A DNA stretch of 64,000 nucleotides from Pempheris klunzingeri (Eukaryota > Chordata > Actinopteri > Acropomatiformes > Pempheridae), in the NCBI RefSeq assembly GCF_042242105.1, contig NC_092031.1, positions 20,092,162 through 20,156,161 of the forward strand, read 5' to 3'. The position numbers and the translations under genes were made by a program. How positions within the stretch are numbered: position 1 is the first letter of the stretch; each line of letters starts with the position of its first letter. Shown one piece after another: positions 34,632 to 47,000 of this stretch. The notes below the pieces were generated by a model. That model did not search any database. It saw only the letters and a list, made by a program, of their open reading frames with translations, and was not told the DNA's origin.

Positions 34632-34802
34632 TCATCCATAAGGATTGATGGCAGAATCAATAATCTCACTGATGTGTCCCATGTGACGTCTGACCACAAG
34701 ATGCCCCTGTTCCAGGCTGCTGAGTGTGTCTCTCACATTAGCTGCTTTGCTAACGTGACTTGCACCAAACACCAAAGCACCTTCTTTCCTCAAGCTGTTG
34801 GT
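34632..34802 (-). CDS. Exon-like 56-codon frame, unknown product
   Basis: After a good acceptor (TTCCTTGTGACCAACAG) the minus strand stays open to a TGA, with text such as LRKEGALVFGASHVSK and SLEQGHLVVRRHMGHISEI. By position and phase 0 it could be the last exon of galk1, but its residues do not resemble the short GALK1 C-terminus I remember. It may be a decayed repeat. Confidence 0.25.
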   Translation of the reverse strand, partial: TNSLRKEGALVFGASHVSKAANVRDTLSSLEQGHLVVRRHMGHISEIIDSAINPYG

Positions 34803-35364
34803 CACAAGGAACACAAATGAAGTTCATCATGAGTGCATTGCTGGACCAGACGGGCAGACGGATTCGTCATGTGATTCACTTGCATTTACCCAAAAACCCG
34901 GATTAGGCTAATCATTCGTACCTAACCCTAAAGCTGTGGATAGAAAATCCGTCTAATGGGAGAATACAATGACACAATAACTAATGTATTTTAAGTATAG
35001 CTCTTGGTATTTTGTTACAACTTACATCTTATTCTCTTCCGTCAAGCAAAATACAAATTCCGAAAGAAGTACTTTGCAATTAAATCAAAACACATTCTTT
35101 CTCATACTGCATACCGATCTTTTAAGCCTCTTTCTGAATGATCTGTCTCTTTAAGGCCCCCCTCCCGGAGAAGCTCAGTCTGCTCTGATTGGTCAGTTCC
35201 CACAAGCCTGAGCAGTTGAAATTAATTAATGGAAGGCTTGCCTGATAACATATCTGTTTGCCTCTCCCAGCTTTCCATACATGGATGTAAAGTTTTATCT
35301 GTTGATGATCATCCTGCTCATTTACATTCAGCACACATGATCTAAGTATATAGAGTGTGTTAAC

Positions 35365-35527
35365 CTGTATGTGGAGTATAGTCCTGTCAATGGCGTGGGC
35401 CTGCAGCAAGGTCACAGTGCATCCACCGAATCCTCCACCCGTCATCCGGCTGCCAAACACTCCCTCCACCTCCATGGCTGCAGAGACAAGCTCGTCCAGC
35501 TCCCTGCAGCTCACCTCGTACAGGTCT
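35365..35527 (-). CDS. galk1: galk1 coding exon 7
   Basis: Encodes [20 protein letters not shown] and the glycine-rich [19 protein letters not shown], ending HIQ in phase 0 at donor GTTAAC. Confidence 0.95.
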
Positions 35528-38309
35528 CTGACACAGCAGGGACATTCAGTTAGCACACCCGTCTCATTCTGCCCTAAACACTGACTCCAGGTCACACAGA
35601 TGTGAAACTGTACCTCAGGGAGTTGTGGCTTTCCACCATAAGCTTGCCAAACTCTCTGTAGGCTCCTCTCTTCAGGGCCTCAGCGGCTCGGACTGTTCTT
35701 TCTATCTCCTCAATGACGTGACGAGCTCTTCCATACGTTACGTGATCCAGTCTGTCTCTTGCCTCTGAAATGATAGAGGAGTCAAAACATATAGTGTTTT
35801 CTTTTTTAGTCAAAAGATCTGCTCAGCACATCAAATGTTGTGTTCATGTCTTCATTTTGAGGAAAAAACAAATCCAAAAGGGACAAAGTTTTTTTTGCAC
35901 ATAGCCAATCAGGACATTTACTTTAAGATAAGATAAGATAAAATAAGATAAGATAAACCTTTATTGGTCCCACATTGGGGAAATTTGCAGCAGCAAAGAA
36001 CAAGAACAAGAGTGCAAACATAAACTGTACTTTCATAGAGGTAACCACTACTACCACGACTACCACAGTCAACATCTTGCACCTTGTATTGTTAAAAGCT
36101 AACAAACACATATCCTGAGGGGACGGTGCAGCTGCTAGTGCCACTTAGCAGAAGCTAGTTAGCTCTTCACTGTACTCAACTGTCTAGCTTCAAATGTCCC
36201 TGATGCAGAAAAGTGAGATTGTATTCTCTTTCTTCAGTACCGGTGCTAATATTTGCTGTCTGTCCTCTGCCTTGCAAGCCTCCACATCCTCCCGTTTACA
36301 TTCTGTCTCTTCGTGCCACTGTTGACTCATTTAGCAGTGAAAGATTCCAGAGACTCCACAGTCCAAGAGTCTAAAGGGACATTTCTGGCTGCATCTCAAA
36401 AAAGAAAAAAAAAGCATTAAAGCTTTGGCGACAGTGGTGTTGAACTTTGCACAGAGACAGGCTCGCTGTTTCCCCTGCTCCCTGTCTTTATGCTAAGCTA
36501 AGCTAACCACATCTGTGCCTCATGCATAGACACACAGAGTGATATTCATTTTCAAAAAGAGTGTAAAGGTATTTCAAAAAATGTGGAGAGAGAATAGCAC
36601 TGGATTACTGGAGCAGAATAAATAGGAAGTGAGGGCAGGTGAGAATGACATCAACTTTAAAAACTATACTTCATACCCTCCAGGTCCTTCATGGTAGCAT
36701 TTCTGAGACTGTCCTTTCCCAGGACGGAGGCAGCCTCCTCACACTGTCTGCGTCTCACTAGATACTCGCTGCCCACCAGAGAGTGCTTCACATTGGAGTT
36801 GGTGATGAGAATGACCAGGCCTGGGTCTGCCAGAGGGATAGGGGTGACTTCCAGGGAACTGAGAGAAGAAGTGCACGACAGATAATGGTGGATGTGTTTG
36901 AAGACGTTTTACTGAAACATGCCAACAGTAACAAAGAAGAGACAGAACCACAGAGACTCTTGATTGATGTGCTCTCGTTGAATGGTGACAGTACCTGCAG
37001 TCAATGAGCAAAGCATGCCCCTCCCTGCCAAGAACAGACACAAGCTGATCCATAATACCACAGGGGACATTGGCATGAGTGTGTTCTGCCTGCTGACAGG
37101 CTACTGCTTTGGACACCTTGTCTCCATCATCTGTGGATAAAGGACAAAGATATACAATGCTCCATATCAACAGTTATTTAATCAGTTAGTCCATTTCTCC
37201 AAGACATCAGTTTGCTGATGTGTCCATTTATGAGCCTTTCTTTAAAAATCGCTGGACTTCATCTATCTCTGATATAATATATTGCACGCTCAATGTCAGA
37301 GTCACAGCGGTCTGACTGTGGTCTCTGGAATCAGACTCTGACCTGGCTTGAGTTGCTGCAGGAATGTGTAGAAAGCCACCTCCAGAGCGGCAGAGCTGGA
37401 CAGACCTCCTCCCAGGGGGACGCTGCTGGCTATCACCGCCCTGAAGCCCGGGACAGGAGGAGCTGAGGCGCAGAACACACAGAGAGTGCACAGTAAATAA
37501 AATCACCCTGGGGTGTCCAAACAAGGCAGGGTGGGAGAACTTCTGCTCAACATACTCTCTCATCCACTTCGATAGGACGTGATTCACTACATGAGGTGCT
37601 GTTCAAAGTAATATATCTTCTGTGGATATTTTGTTTACCCCTATAATGCTGTATGACGCCCTTCACATAGTTTGCCCAGCTGGGTAACCCTGGCGACAGC
37701 GGTGATCCATCACTGGGCAGGCTGAAGTCCACCCTCCGAGGCTGGTCAGCATCCTCACTCGCTGTTACCACGGTAACGTCCAGACCAGTGGTTTGACCCC
37801 CGACCACCACAGTCACCAGGGGCAGCGCCTGGCTCGGCAAACACAAACACATGCAGCTGGTGGTTATCTCTCTGTCACAGAGGAAATATGTTGCCAAACT
37901 CCATTTAATGATTCAGGAAGCAGAAAGTTTCTTGTTTATTAACTCTGGTCCTCGTGCCAGGCCGGACAGCAACACAAGCTGCATTTTGAAGGACTGTTTG
38001 TTGCTGGGTGCTCTGACTTCTTCCCAGTGGTGTCACGTGAAAAACACCTCCCCCAACACATGAATCACATTTAGTAACATTCCACTGTCCACCTAAATCA
38101 CATTGGTCAGCTGTTCGCCACCGAGTGAGCAGTCAGAGTTTTACCATTGGCAGCACAAAGCCCTGGTTGTAGTCGGTGTGCTCCCCTATCAGGTTGACCC
38201 TCCCAGGAGCACACACCGCCGTCTGAGGAGCCTCTTCCCCGAACACCTGCGCATACAAGCGGCGAGCAGCCGCAACCAGCTCGGGCACAGGTGGGAATGG
38301 AGCGGCCAT
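35365..38309 (-). CDS. galk1: Galactokinase (GALK1), seven of about eight exons
   Basis: Phosphorylates alpha-D-galactose at C1 with ATP, the first committed Leloir step, in the cytosol. The assigned exons join into 369 codons ending HIQ, against 392 residues in human; about 22 C-terminal residues are missing because the last exon was not found. All three GHMP-kinase motifs are present: [20 protein letters not shown] (residues 36-55), [15 protein letters not shown] and [17 protein letters not shown]. Numbering matches human at key positions: Arg37, Glu43, His44, Asp46 and the catalytic Asp186 in CGIMDQ. Start ATG at 38309-38307; human exon 1 also codes 55 residues. The upstream promoter has a GTCACGTGAC palindrome and a CCAAT box. 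Confidence 0.95.
35614..35764 (-). CDS. galk1: galk1 coding exon 6
   Basis: Encodes [40 protein letters not shown]. Acceptor CATTTCAG, donor GTACAG. Confidence 0.95.
35765..36676 (-). other. galk1: galk1 intron 5
   Basis: A 912-base intron holding, at 35928-36020, a GATAA-type tandem tail followed by AAACCTTTATTGGTCCCACA and TTGGGGAAATT, a teleost repeat end I recognise. The rest is without recognised features. Confidence 0.75.
35928..36020 (+). mobile_element. Teleost repeat end with (AGATA)n tail
   Basis: Tandem AGATAAGATA units run into CCTTTATTGGTCCCACATTG and GGGGAAATTTGCAGCAGCAA, a very frequent fish repeat terminus (family from memory). Confidence 0.65.
36677..36858 (-). CDS. galk1: galk1 coding exon 5
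   Basis: Encodes [40 protein letters not shown]. Phase 2 at entry, phase 1 at donor GTATGA. Confidence 0.95.
36995..37130 (-). CDS. galk1: galk1 coding exon 4, catalytic Asp186
   Basis: Encodes [20 protein letters not shown] and [11 protein letters not shown]. Counting from the start codon, the Asp of IMDQ is residue 186, as in human. Confidence 0.95.
37343..37462 (-). CDS. galk1: galk1 coding exon 3, GHMP motif 2
   Basis: Encodes [20 protein letters not shown] and [18 protein letters not shown]: the phosphate-binding loop of GHMP kinases. Confidence 0.96.
37639..37828 (-). CDS. galk1: galk1 coding exon 2
   Basis: Encodes [20 protein letters not shown] and [17 protein letters not shown], matching human SPRKDG-containing exon 2 in length and ends. 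Confidence 0.95.
38145..38309 (-). CDS. galk1: galk1 coding exon 1, start codon
   Basis: 55 codons from ATG; the first 30 residues vary between species, then [20 protein letters not shown] follows with Arg37 and the galactose-binding residues. Donor GTAAAA. Confidence 0.95.
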
Positions 38310-38490
38310 TGAGCACCAGACGACTGTGGCCGTTAGTTTGAGCAGGAATTATATGAGTGACAGCCGAGGGGACGTCAGGACACCGACATACAAGGTGGCT
38401 GTGATAAACTGAGTTGTAGAGAAGCTGTTGGTTCCTCCTGACATGTCAGGTGCTTTTTACTTCCTGGTGGCGTGGCCAAAAGATGCTGGA

Positions 38491-38520
38491 GCTCTGATTG
38501 GTGGGAAGACGTCACGTGAC
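38491..38520 (-). promoter_or_regulatory. galk1: galk1 core promoter: CCAAT box and GTCACGTGAC
   Basis: About 190-210 bases upstream of the galk1 ATG, the minus strand carries ACCAATCAGAG (CCAAT box, NF-Y type) and next to it the perfect 10-bp palindrome GTCACGTGAC (38511-38520), the consensus for TFE/USF-type bHLH-zip factors, overlapping an ACGTCA CRE half. Confidence 0.6.
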
Positions 38521-38839
38521 CGAGGAGCTCGCTCTTTGGGCTGCTGAACGGGGACAGAGTTCTCCACAAGGATCCCCGATCAAAGATAGACATTTTCTGG
38601 AAACACAGTCGTGTTCTGGGGGAGGAGGGGGCCACTGTGTGCCGGTGGGGCAGGACACAGGCTGGAAAACTAGAGTAATGGCGGCGCCTGCTGGCCGCTG
38701 TTCAAACACTCACTGCCAGATGGAAAACAGATATGTGAGGAATCATTAGAGGGTGCTCTTCATGGATGTTAGCGGCGGTGGAGTGCACCTCTGGCAGTTT
38801 TACTTCAAGATGTGTCAATACCACAGAATCTTTTCATGC

Positions 38840-39620
38840 CATTCATGTATCAGGCCCTACATACAGAGGGCACTCTGGACCTCGTCTTTACTCTTGGTTT
38901 GAATGTTAATGTCATATACTCCAAGGATCTCATCAGAGTATCACTTATCACAACTGTATTTTATTTGAATCATCCTTTTAACCTAGACCCCTCGCCCTGC
39001 TGCCGTGTCAGTGGCTTGTGCATCCTAAATGCTCATTCTGCTCAGGCCCATTGTGTCTCATGCAGGGATAGAAATGCTTATTAATGCTTTTGTGTTGTTG
39101 TGCCTTGACTACTGTAACTCCCTTTTCATCTGCCTCAGCAAAACCTCCCCAGGTCGTCTACAAACAGTCCTTTACCTCTTCTCATGAAATGATTGTGACA
39201 ATGTGATTTATTCTTGATAAATAAAGTGTATATCTTCTCAACTTTATTGATCAAACTCTTCCAAACACATCACAGTGAAACTTAAACCACAGTTAACCTT
39301 TGTAAACTGTGTATTCAGGCTTTAACTAAATTGGGGTTATTGAACAATTATTCCAACTTTATGGGCAGCAGTGTAGATAAAGTTGCTTACTAACTTCCCA
39401 CCAATGGTTCTGCTCCTCAGTGTTTTTGTTCTGAGATTACAGTGGTCTATATTCAGCATAACTATACCAGGGCCAGTGTGTGTTCATGTGAAGTGCCTCA
39501 AATGTCTAATATAGCCAGAGCTTCCTTCCAGCCCAGGCTGTGGAACAGCCCTCTGCTGTTATTTCATCTTCGTTTTGAGACAAAAGAGTTCTTTTCATTT
39601 TCTTAAATTTCAATGACGTG
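38840..39620 (+). mobile_element. Rearranged L2/CR1-type LINE fragments
   Basis: The plus strand encodes pieces resembling a LINE endonuclease end (HTEGTLDLVFTLGLNVN-like, then LNHPFNLDP), followed directly by a reverse-transcriptase C-terminal piece (INAFVLLCLDYCNSLFICLS-like) and a late block like CTGTGGAACAGCCCTCTGCTG. The middle is deleted and the frame broken, so this is an old copy between galk1 and plcd3. Confidence 0.65.
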
Positions 39621-42600
39621 TTTTTTGGATTCCAGGATTGTGTTTTTGTTTGGTTTGGAATTAGTTTATAGAGTAAAATACACTATAAATACATAGGTAG
39701 TCAAATAAAATAGAGGCTACATACTAAAATAGAGTACTATGTTGGTATGTTACTACGTAGAAAAGAAACTACAGGACAGGTGCATTCCTGTAACTGCACA
39801 GTACATTACACTGTAGACCTACAGGGAGGTGTATCTCACTATATTTCTACATTATAGGATCAAACTGTTACTGTATTAAAAGAGAGGTCAGTCTGTGCTA
39901 CTTCATTACCACAGGTATATGTAGGTATTTATTCTTCAGAAGGGCACTGCACTTCGCTGGACTCTAAATCTCTGAACTTCTCATGTTTTGTTTTTGTCTT
40001 CCTGTGCCCAATGGTCACCACCTGAACACATGTCTTCTTTCTACAGCCTCCCACTGTCATTAGGCCTATTAGTGGTGGTGTTGACCATAAATACTGGTAT
40101 TGACCACATGTCCTTGATCAAGGCAGTCGGTGAGGTCAAGATTAGTTTTGTTACCAGAAGTTGTGTCATGTTGAAGGCACAGAGAACATCTTAACATATA
40201 CCAGCACCATAGACTGTTCATATGCGGTCTATGAACAGCATGTGGAGTGTGGCCCCCCCTGATGGTCACCGTCCCACCCAGCATTAAACGCTCTGCCGGT
40301 CAAGAACACTGATTCAATCTGGAAATAAAAGCCTGATTGTCTATCAGCGTTAATGCTACATGACTCCGAGTTGAAAAATAGGAGCAGCAGTTGTCATGGG
40401 TGCCTGGTTGGATGGAAATGAATAAAGAAGGTGCTCACCATCATCTACTGGTGAATGTTTAAACACAAGTTTGCTCTTTAGTCACTCAGGTCAGCAGCTA
40501 AATGTGAAAACTGACATGACAAATTGAATTATACAGATTAAAAGTGTTTTGGAGAGAGCTTCTATATGACGATGATGATGATGATCAAAAGACATATCCA
40601 CATACTTTCACAATGTTTTATTGCATTTCTATTCTATCATTGTGTATATATTACCTGTTTAAATAAATAACATCAGGTTGATTACCATACAGCTGGGGCA
40701 GCACAAAAGCAAACAGTATAATACTTCAGATTTCATAAATAACAGAAAACAGTGTCGTTGCTTGCAGCGGTACACTTACAGTTTTGGTTATCATTGCTAC
40801 AGATCCAAAAACACAGCTTTGGTCTTCTGACCATATCTGTCGTTCTCACAGTTCCTGAAACGTGATTAAGCGTGGTGTTGTTAAAAACAGGGCTGGGATT
40901 GGTTTGAGATTGTTAAAAATCGACAGTGGCTCAAAAACGTCAAAGTTTTACACCAATTCTGCACAAACTTTGTAATATGTTCCAGCAAACATATTCTGAA
41001 GCAGCTTGAAGACTAATACTGACCTCTTCATCTTCCCAGCATCCAGCCCTGATTAGAATGCCTTCGAGTTATAAGATGACATTAATATAAAATATTCATA
41101 CTTCTTCTTGTCATGTGTAAATTAACAACAAACATGTTCTAAAACCCTCCTACAAAATATTTTCAAAATCAGATATCCCACCTCATTAATAACACGGTAT
41201 AAAAACGTTTCTTTAACATGATAAGCTACAGTGGATGCCTTAACAGAGTGATGTCTAACAAAGAAACGTGTCTTCCAGACTGTCCAGACACCGACAATAA
41301 TAAAGCCTTTATGTCACAGTCTCCAGGATCGTCAGTGAAGCTGACTCTCCCTGCACAGTCCACATCTAAACACAAAGGGAACAAAGACACGGTCGAATAG
41401 AACAAAGACAACTCATTGCAGCTATGAAGCACACCCATACACATCTCATCTAATGAGCTAACAGTAAGGCAGCAGATTTCTCTAGTGCACATTTTGCCAT
41501 TGCATGACTGAGCAAAGTATATATTCTAATATAAAAACTACTTAAAAGGTATGTTTTGACTTCAACCACTCACTGAGGAAAAGACAGAACAAATACACTG
41601 TAGGCTGACATTATGTGAACTGAAGTACAGTCACCGTAAATTAAACATTTAACAAAAGCAAACTCTCTAGAAAACATTGAAGATAATAGACAGGCTACAT
41701 TGTAAAAGTACTGGAGTGATTTCACTGTCAATAGGCCCCTCATGAGTACAGCACATGTCAGACAGGCAGTAACATCTTACTGTTATTTCTTGTACGGCTT
41801 TTGGTATGTAGTATTGGGGGAGGGACATGTGAGCCCAGTGACAGATTAACACTGACAGGTGTTGTAGGATCAGACCCTCCCTGATACAGTTTTAAAGGAT
41901 ATATATATTTTTTTGATCTTGCTTTCACCTGTATCCCACAGCCTTCTTCAGTCCAACAAGTGACCATTACCTCAGACGTGTGTGTTTACATGTACTCTAG
42001 CCACCAGGTTATAAGTCTGCATGTGCATTACACAGGACGTGAGAAAGGTAACAGCAGTGTGTGGCTGAAAGGACTGTGTCCATTTATTCAGACCAAAATC
42101 CAGCTGAAAACTGCCTCTAAACATGTTTGCCAATTACCTGCATTACGTGCTTTCTCAGAGCAACCTAGTTCATAAAGTGCATGTAAACACGCTGAATGTA
42201 ATACAAAAGCTCCAGAAAAACGTTAAAAGCGAACTTTGTAATTAGAGTACAAAATGATTTTATCACATATCTTAGTACAGCACTTGCGTGCCGTATGTGT
42301 GCATGCCTTATCACATGCACACACTTTATTGGTTGCTGTAAATGTTCCTCCTGTTCATACTGGGTCTACTCCTAATGTGACTCCGCCGTAGAAAGCTAGG
42401 CAGAGCTAATATGAAGCTTTAGCAATAAAAGTTAAAAATCTATACAAATCTATCTTCCAGAGTTAGTTAGTTTCAAATTCCCCCTTTGAATGTAGATGCT
42501 GTTCTGCTGATCTGACCATCTCCAGTCTCTTCAGACTCCCAAAGCCTGAAGCCTCCTGCACAGAATGTTGACTCAGGATTTCAGCCCCCCCATCTGTAAC

Positions 42601-43888
42601 AGTGGAGTCCCATTAAGACTGAATCACTACCAATGGTTCTTTCAAAGATCTAGATATGACATCTGAGGCATTATATAGGCATTGACTTCATGGATGACGT
42701 CTCCTTCACGTGCCATTTCTAAAGTCTGCACTTCTTCCCAACCAGAGTGATGCTGACTAACACACAAACAGGCATTTCCAGACTACTCAGATGAAACACA
42801 CAGAAGGCTTGAGATTGAGCAGGTTTCAGAGGTTATGTAGATGTCTTATATGTTGACTATGTAGAGACAAAATTCAGCACCAAACTTGGTCCCGCAGATG
42901 AAAGTATTTAGACTCGTGCAGGCTGATTCAGTGGGTTGTCATTACATTAGAATCAGAGAATCAGAGACTGTTCTGGCATCAAGTATCCACAAGTCACAGT
43001 GACTTGTAGAGTGTTTGAAGGAATGAGGCAGGGAAGTTAAAGGCAGAGTATGCAACTTATTTTAGAGGCATATTTTTTTGCTCTAGTTGATGAAATTCTC
43101 ATAACGGCCTGACAGCTACCTACGTACCTGTCTGCCCAAGAATTGTCATTGAACATGAGTAGAGACTAGGTGGACTTATTGCCAAAGCTAGCGAGCTAGT
43201 TGCATAAGAATGGCGGAGAAAGTGCAGCTAAAATTTGAGCGGTTACCCAAATACGACGTAAAGACCCACTGAGCCGAAGAACGAGACAGAGGCTAAAGCT
43301 CCGAAAATACAACTCTGCTCAGTGAGAGAGGACAAAGCACAGCCTCATCTCTCTTGTGGACTCGTGGACTTGTGTTCATGTGTTTGGGGTCATTAGCTTT
43401 GGGTAGAGGCCTGAAGGAAGGGGGCGGGATTTATTTCAGCCAGATGCTCTCAAAATCTAGCAACTCTTGCTAGTTTCTCCAATGTTACAAATCCAGTCTT
43501 TAAAGCTACAAACAGCCAAAACTGACATTTGGTGTGGTACTGATGGTATTTGCATCCCTGCTTATATCTTGATTTTTTTTTTTGCTTATAGACTCTTGGG
43601 AAGATCGGGGGCTTAATCACAAGTTTCATTGGCATGGGGAGCATATATAAATACTTGGCTATAAGGATCAGTCTTCTAAATAATTTTGCAATATTGCTCA
43701 GTTTGACCAGTTTGTTGATTGTCCTCTTGTCCCATAAAGTATAGAAAGTCTGAGGACAGAACTGCAACACTTGCAAGACAAGGGTATAACATTTGAGTCT
43801 TAGGAGTTAGGGCCCGGATCTTTCATTGCTTGGATCCAGGCGGATATGTCCTAACACCTTCCCATGGTGGCTTCCATGCTTTCTGTTC
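39621..43888. other. plcd3: plcd3 3' flank, probable long 3' UTR
   Basis: No exon-like frame was found. On the minus strand CAATAAAA near 40615-40625, followed by T/G-rich sequence, is a plausible polyadenylation site, which would make the plcd3 3' UTR about 3.3 kb. Between 43040 and 43280 lies a probable interspersed repeat. Confidence 0.45.
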
Positions 43889-44049
43889 CTAGTGTTTCTT
43901 GGCTGAAGCCTTGGCTGGTGACCTGGCCGGTGACTTAGCTGATAATTTTGAGGGGCTGTTCTGACACGGGGTGACCTTAACATGGATGAAGAGGGAGGAA
44001 GGAGAGAGACTGGAGCCATCCAGCTTGAGCAGTCGGACATGACGATACC
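43889..44049 (-). CDS. plcd3: plcd3 coding exon 16, end of C2 and basic tail
   Basis: Encodes [20 protein letters not shown] and FIHVKVT, the last C2 strands, then about 25 extra residues with repeated SPAK/SPAR/SAK units ending AKKH before the stop at 43889. Human PLCD3 stops about where C2 ends. Confidence 0.95.
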
Positions 44050-47000
44050 CTGGAGAGATAAAGGAAAAAAGGTCAGGAGAGCAATTCTTCGGTGAAGCCC
44101 CCATAATAGCCGTGCTCTACTGCCCCCACTTGTACCTGTACGGACACTCGTGAAAGGCAGGGTGTATTGTCCTAGGAAGTCATTGCTTGAGGTGTAGTCA
44201 TGATCCTCCACCATGAAGCGAACCAGAGCCAGGTCAGGGACATGGACAGTAAAGTTAAAGGTACAGTCCCATCGCGGGTTAAAGCCTGAAACAAGGAAAG
44301 AACACTTACTAACAGAACACCAGCTGTGCAGTTGTGCAGTTTTACTTGATGAACGTTGCAATCATGTTCATGCAGTATGTGGTTCCAGTGAGTGGTTTTT
44401 ATTTGATGTCCCCCAACAGACTCCTGATACATTCAGGCACCCTTTTATCAACAGGTCAAAGTTTGCATTCCTCCTTCAAACACTTGCAGAATCCATTACT
44501 CTTAGCTATTACAACCACTTGTTGACTTTTCGCTGACAGTTTAGACTTCTCTGCTTACTCCCTAGTTTTCTTGTACTCTCAATCACAACAAGCAGTGTTT
44601 GGGTATAACAGCTAATTAGTCAGACTGTTTCACATTCTTTCCATGTAATCGCTGGCAACTGCAAAGTACCCATTGGGATACAAGCATCGCTGGTTGGGAA
44701 TCAATATTCTACAGTATGTCATTGTCATCTTTAAGAAAGGACATTGTAGCTTTTGCTGTCGTTGTACAATTAGACTTACTCAGTCACACTCCGCTTGCTG
44801 CTTTTTTGTAAAGCCACATCTCATGGTGTTCATTAACCATAACATTAACTTTTAAAGCACTATATTGTCATACATGTACAACCCAAAGCTGTGTTGAAAT
44901 TCCTAAACATTGCTACTGAAGCCATTTAAATTGCAACAGGCCTTTAGTCAGTAATGTAGGTATTTACCATTGTTGTCAACATGATGGGTTTTCTTCTTAT
45001 CGATGTCTATGGGAACACCATGTATCTCCACCCACACCTGAGGGTCCACAATGGAGCTGGGCTTGTCCCATTCCGGTTTGGGCAGCTGCTGAGCTGAAAT
45101 AACCTGTAATAACAATCACAGCATAGCTTAATTTGATCAGGGGCTCATTATAGATTGGTGCCAGAAGAGCTTATCTAACAGTTCTGATGCAATGACACCT
45201 CCTTAGAGCCTTTGCCTTTTGCTACTCATTTAGGGCAGGTTTAGTGCCCTCTTACCCGAACAGTGAGCAGGACAGGCCTGTGGCCAGGACCTCCACCAAC
45301 ATTCTCTGGGTTAAAGGTGGTCCCAGGCTGGCACATGAAGGGAGGCTTCAGGATGTACCCACACTGACCATTCTGGAGGAACCTGCCATGGTTTAGGTCC
45401 ATCTGCTCACCAGGTGTCTGGAAATTCAAAGCAACTGGAGAAAACACAAGTGTTAGTGGCAGCCATTTCTGCCTACCACAGTGTTTCTTTCGATACTAGG
45501 AGGGGGGATTTGTGTCTGAGTAACAAGTCTTTATTAGTCTGTTTGCTTCTCTTCTGACTCACCAATCTGACAGCCTCCGTTCCACATTTCCTGAGGATTG
45601 TAGTTGGAGGACTGGAGGCGCTGGCCTGAGGGGTAGATCCTGCTGAGCTGGTGTCTATTATGGCGCACAAAATACATCCCTAGAGGGGCAGGGCAAGAAA
45701 AGTCCAATTAGTTCACTTAGTCCAATGGTGCGCTGAAGACATACTGACTGAATTAATAGGTAACCATTTGTACCCAAATGTTAATTGTACTGCTTAATAC
45801 TTTCAATAGAATCTTCCTTCAGTTGTGGGCCACATGATCACCATTTCACTTTACTTGTAGAAAGTAAGTTGCACACAATTTACCTGAGTCCTTAATGTGC
45901 CTGAGTGCTTCACTTTCAGATAAAGAAGACATGTCAGTTGCTGGGCTTTTGGCTGCTTGATCAAAGCCTTTAAAGGGAACACTGCGGGTGTACACCACCA
46001 GCTCTGACAGCTCTGGACTCAGCTTAGACGCTCCTGGCTGAGATGACACACAAAGAATCCCATGATGTTCTTCACCAGCCCAACTGGTAAACAACAGCTG
46101 ACTGTCAGTTTATCTTCATCACTATTTTCAACATTTAATGGTTCCATGGACAGCAATTCAAACCAAGTACATCAACCCCCAACAAACTTGGGAATTGCCA
46201 CTGCTGCTGGGATAACGGTGAGCTTGTGTTGTTGTACCCACCTTCTTGTCCTCTGTCTTTCTCCTGGGTTTGCCTTCGGCGCGGCTGTCCTCCTCGTCTG
46301 AGGAGCTGAGATCTGAAGAGCTGGACGAACACTCCTTCACTGTGTGCTCCTTCTTCCCCTTCACCAGGATTTTACCCTTGAGATCCTGCACACACCATAC
46401 ATTACACATTGCATCATGTGGTATTCATGACAGAAATGGAAATCTTCTGAATGGTCAGTGTTCAAGAGTTCACGAGAAATTGCGAAGGCCATGAAGGTTA
46501 ATTATTCGGTGGATGGTAAGTTAATATATTGTAATTTTAGGCTTATAGAGTAATTCTATGTCTGAGGAATATGTTGATTTTTCCTGCATGATCGTTATGG
46601 TACTTAAGGCAGCAATGAGCCCAACTGTATCCCACCAGCACTATTCTTCAGTCTAACCTCCTAACTCTCCACCAAGCACTGTGCTTAAAGGTGCAGTGCG
46701 TAAGATTTAGTGGCAATGAACTCCAGGCTATGGCAAGCTATGGAAGCTGACAAGGAATCTTGCTCTCTCACTTTTTCTTGTGCTAAATAGTGAGAATGAT
46801 CCTCCATTTGTCAAAATTTGGGATCTCAAACTTCTCACAACACAAAATGGTATTCTTCTTCCTTCGATTCTATAAAATTATCTGAGAGTAACTACAAGCA
46901 CATACATGACAGCGGCCAGAAGGCAACACTACTGCAAAGGTGTGTCACGGGAGTGTGATTACTGAGGCATAGATCATGAGTGCATGCACCAACTCCCACA

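Noticed and set aside
38680..38705. CTCF-like GGCGCCTGCTGGCCGC
   Set aside because: Two bases short of the usual core; too weak to list.
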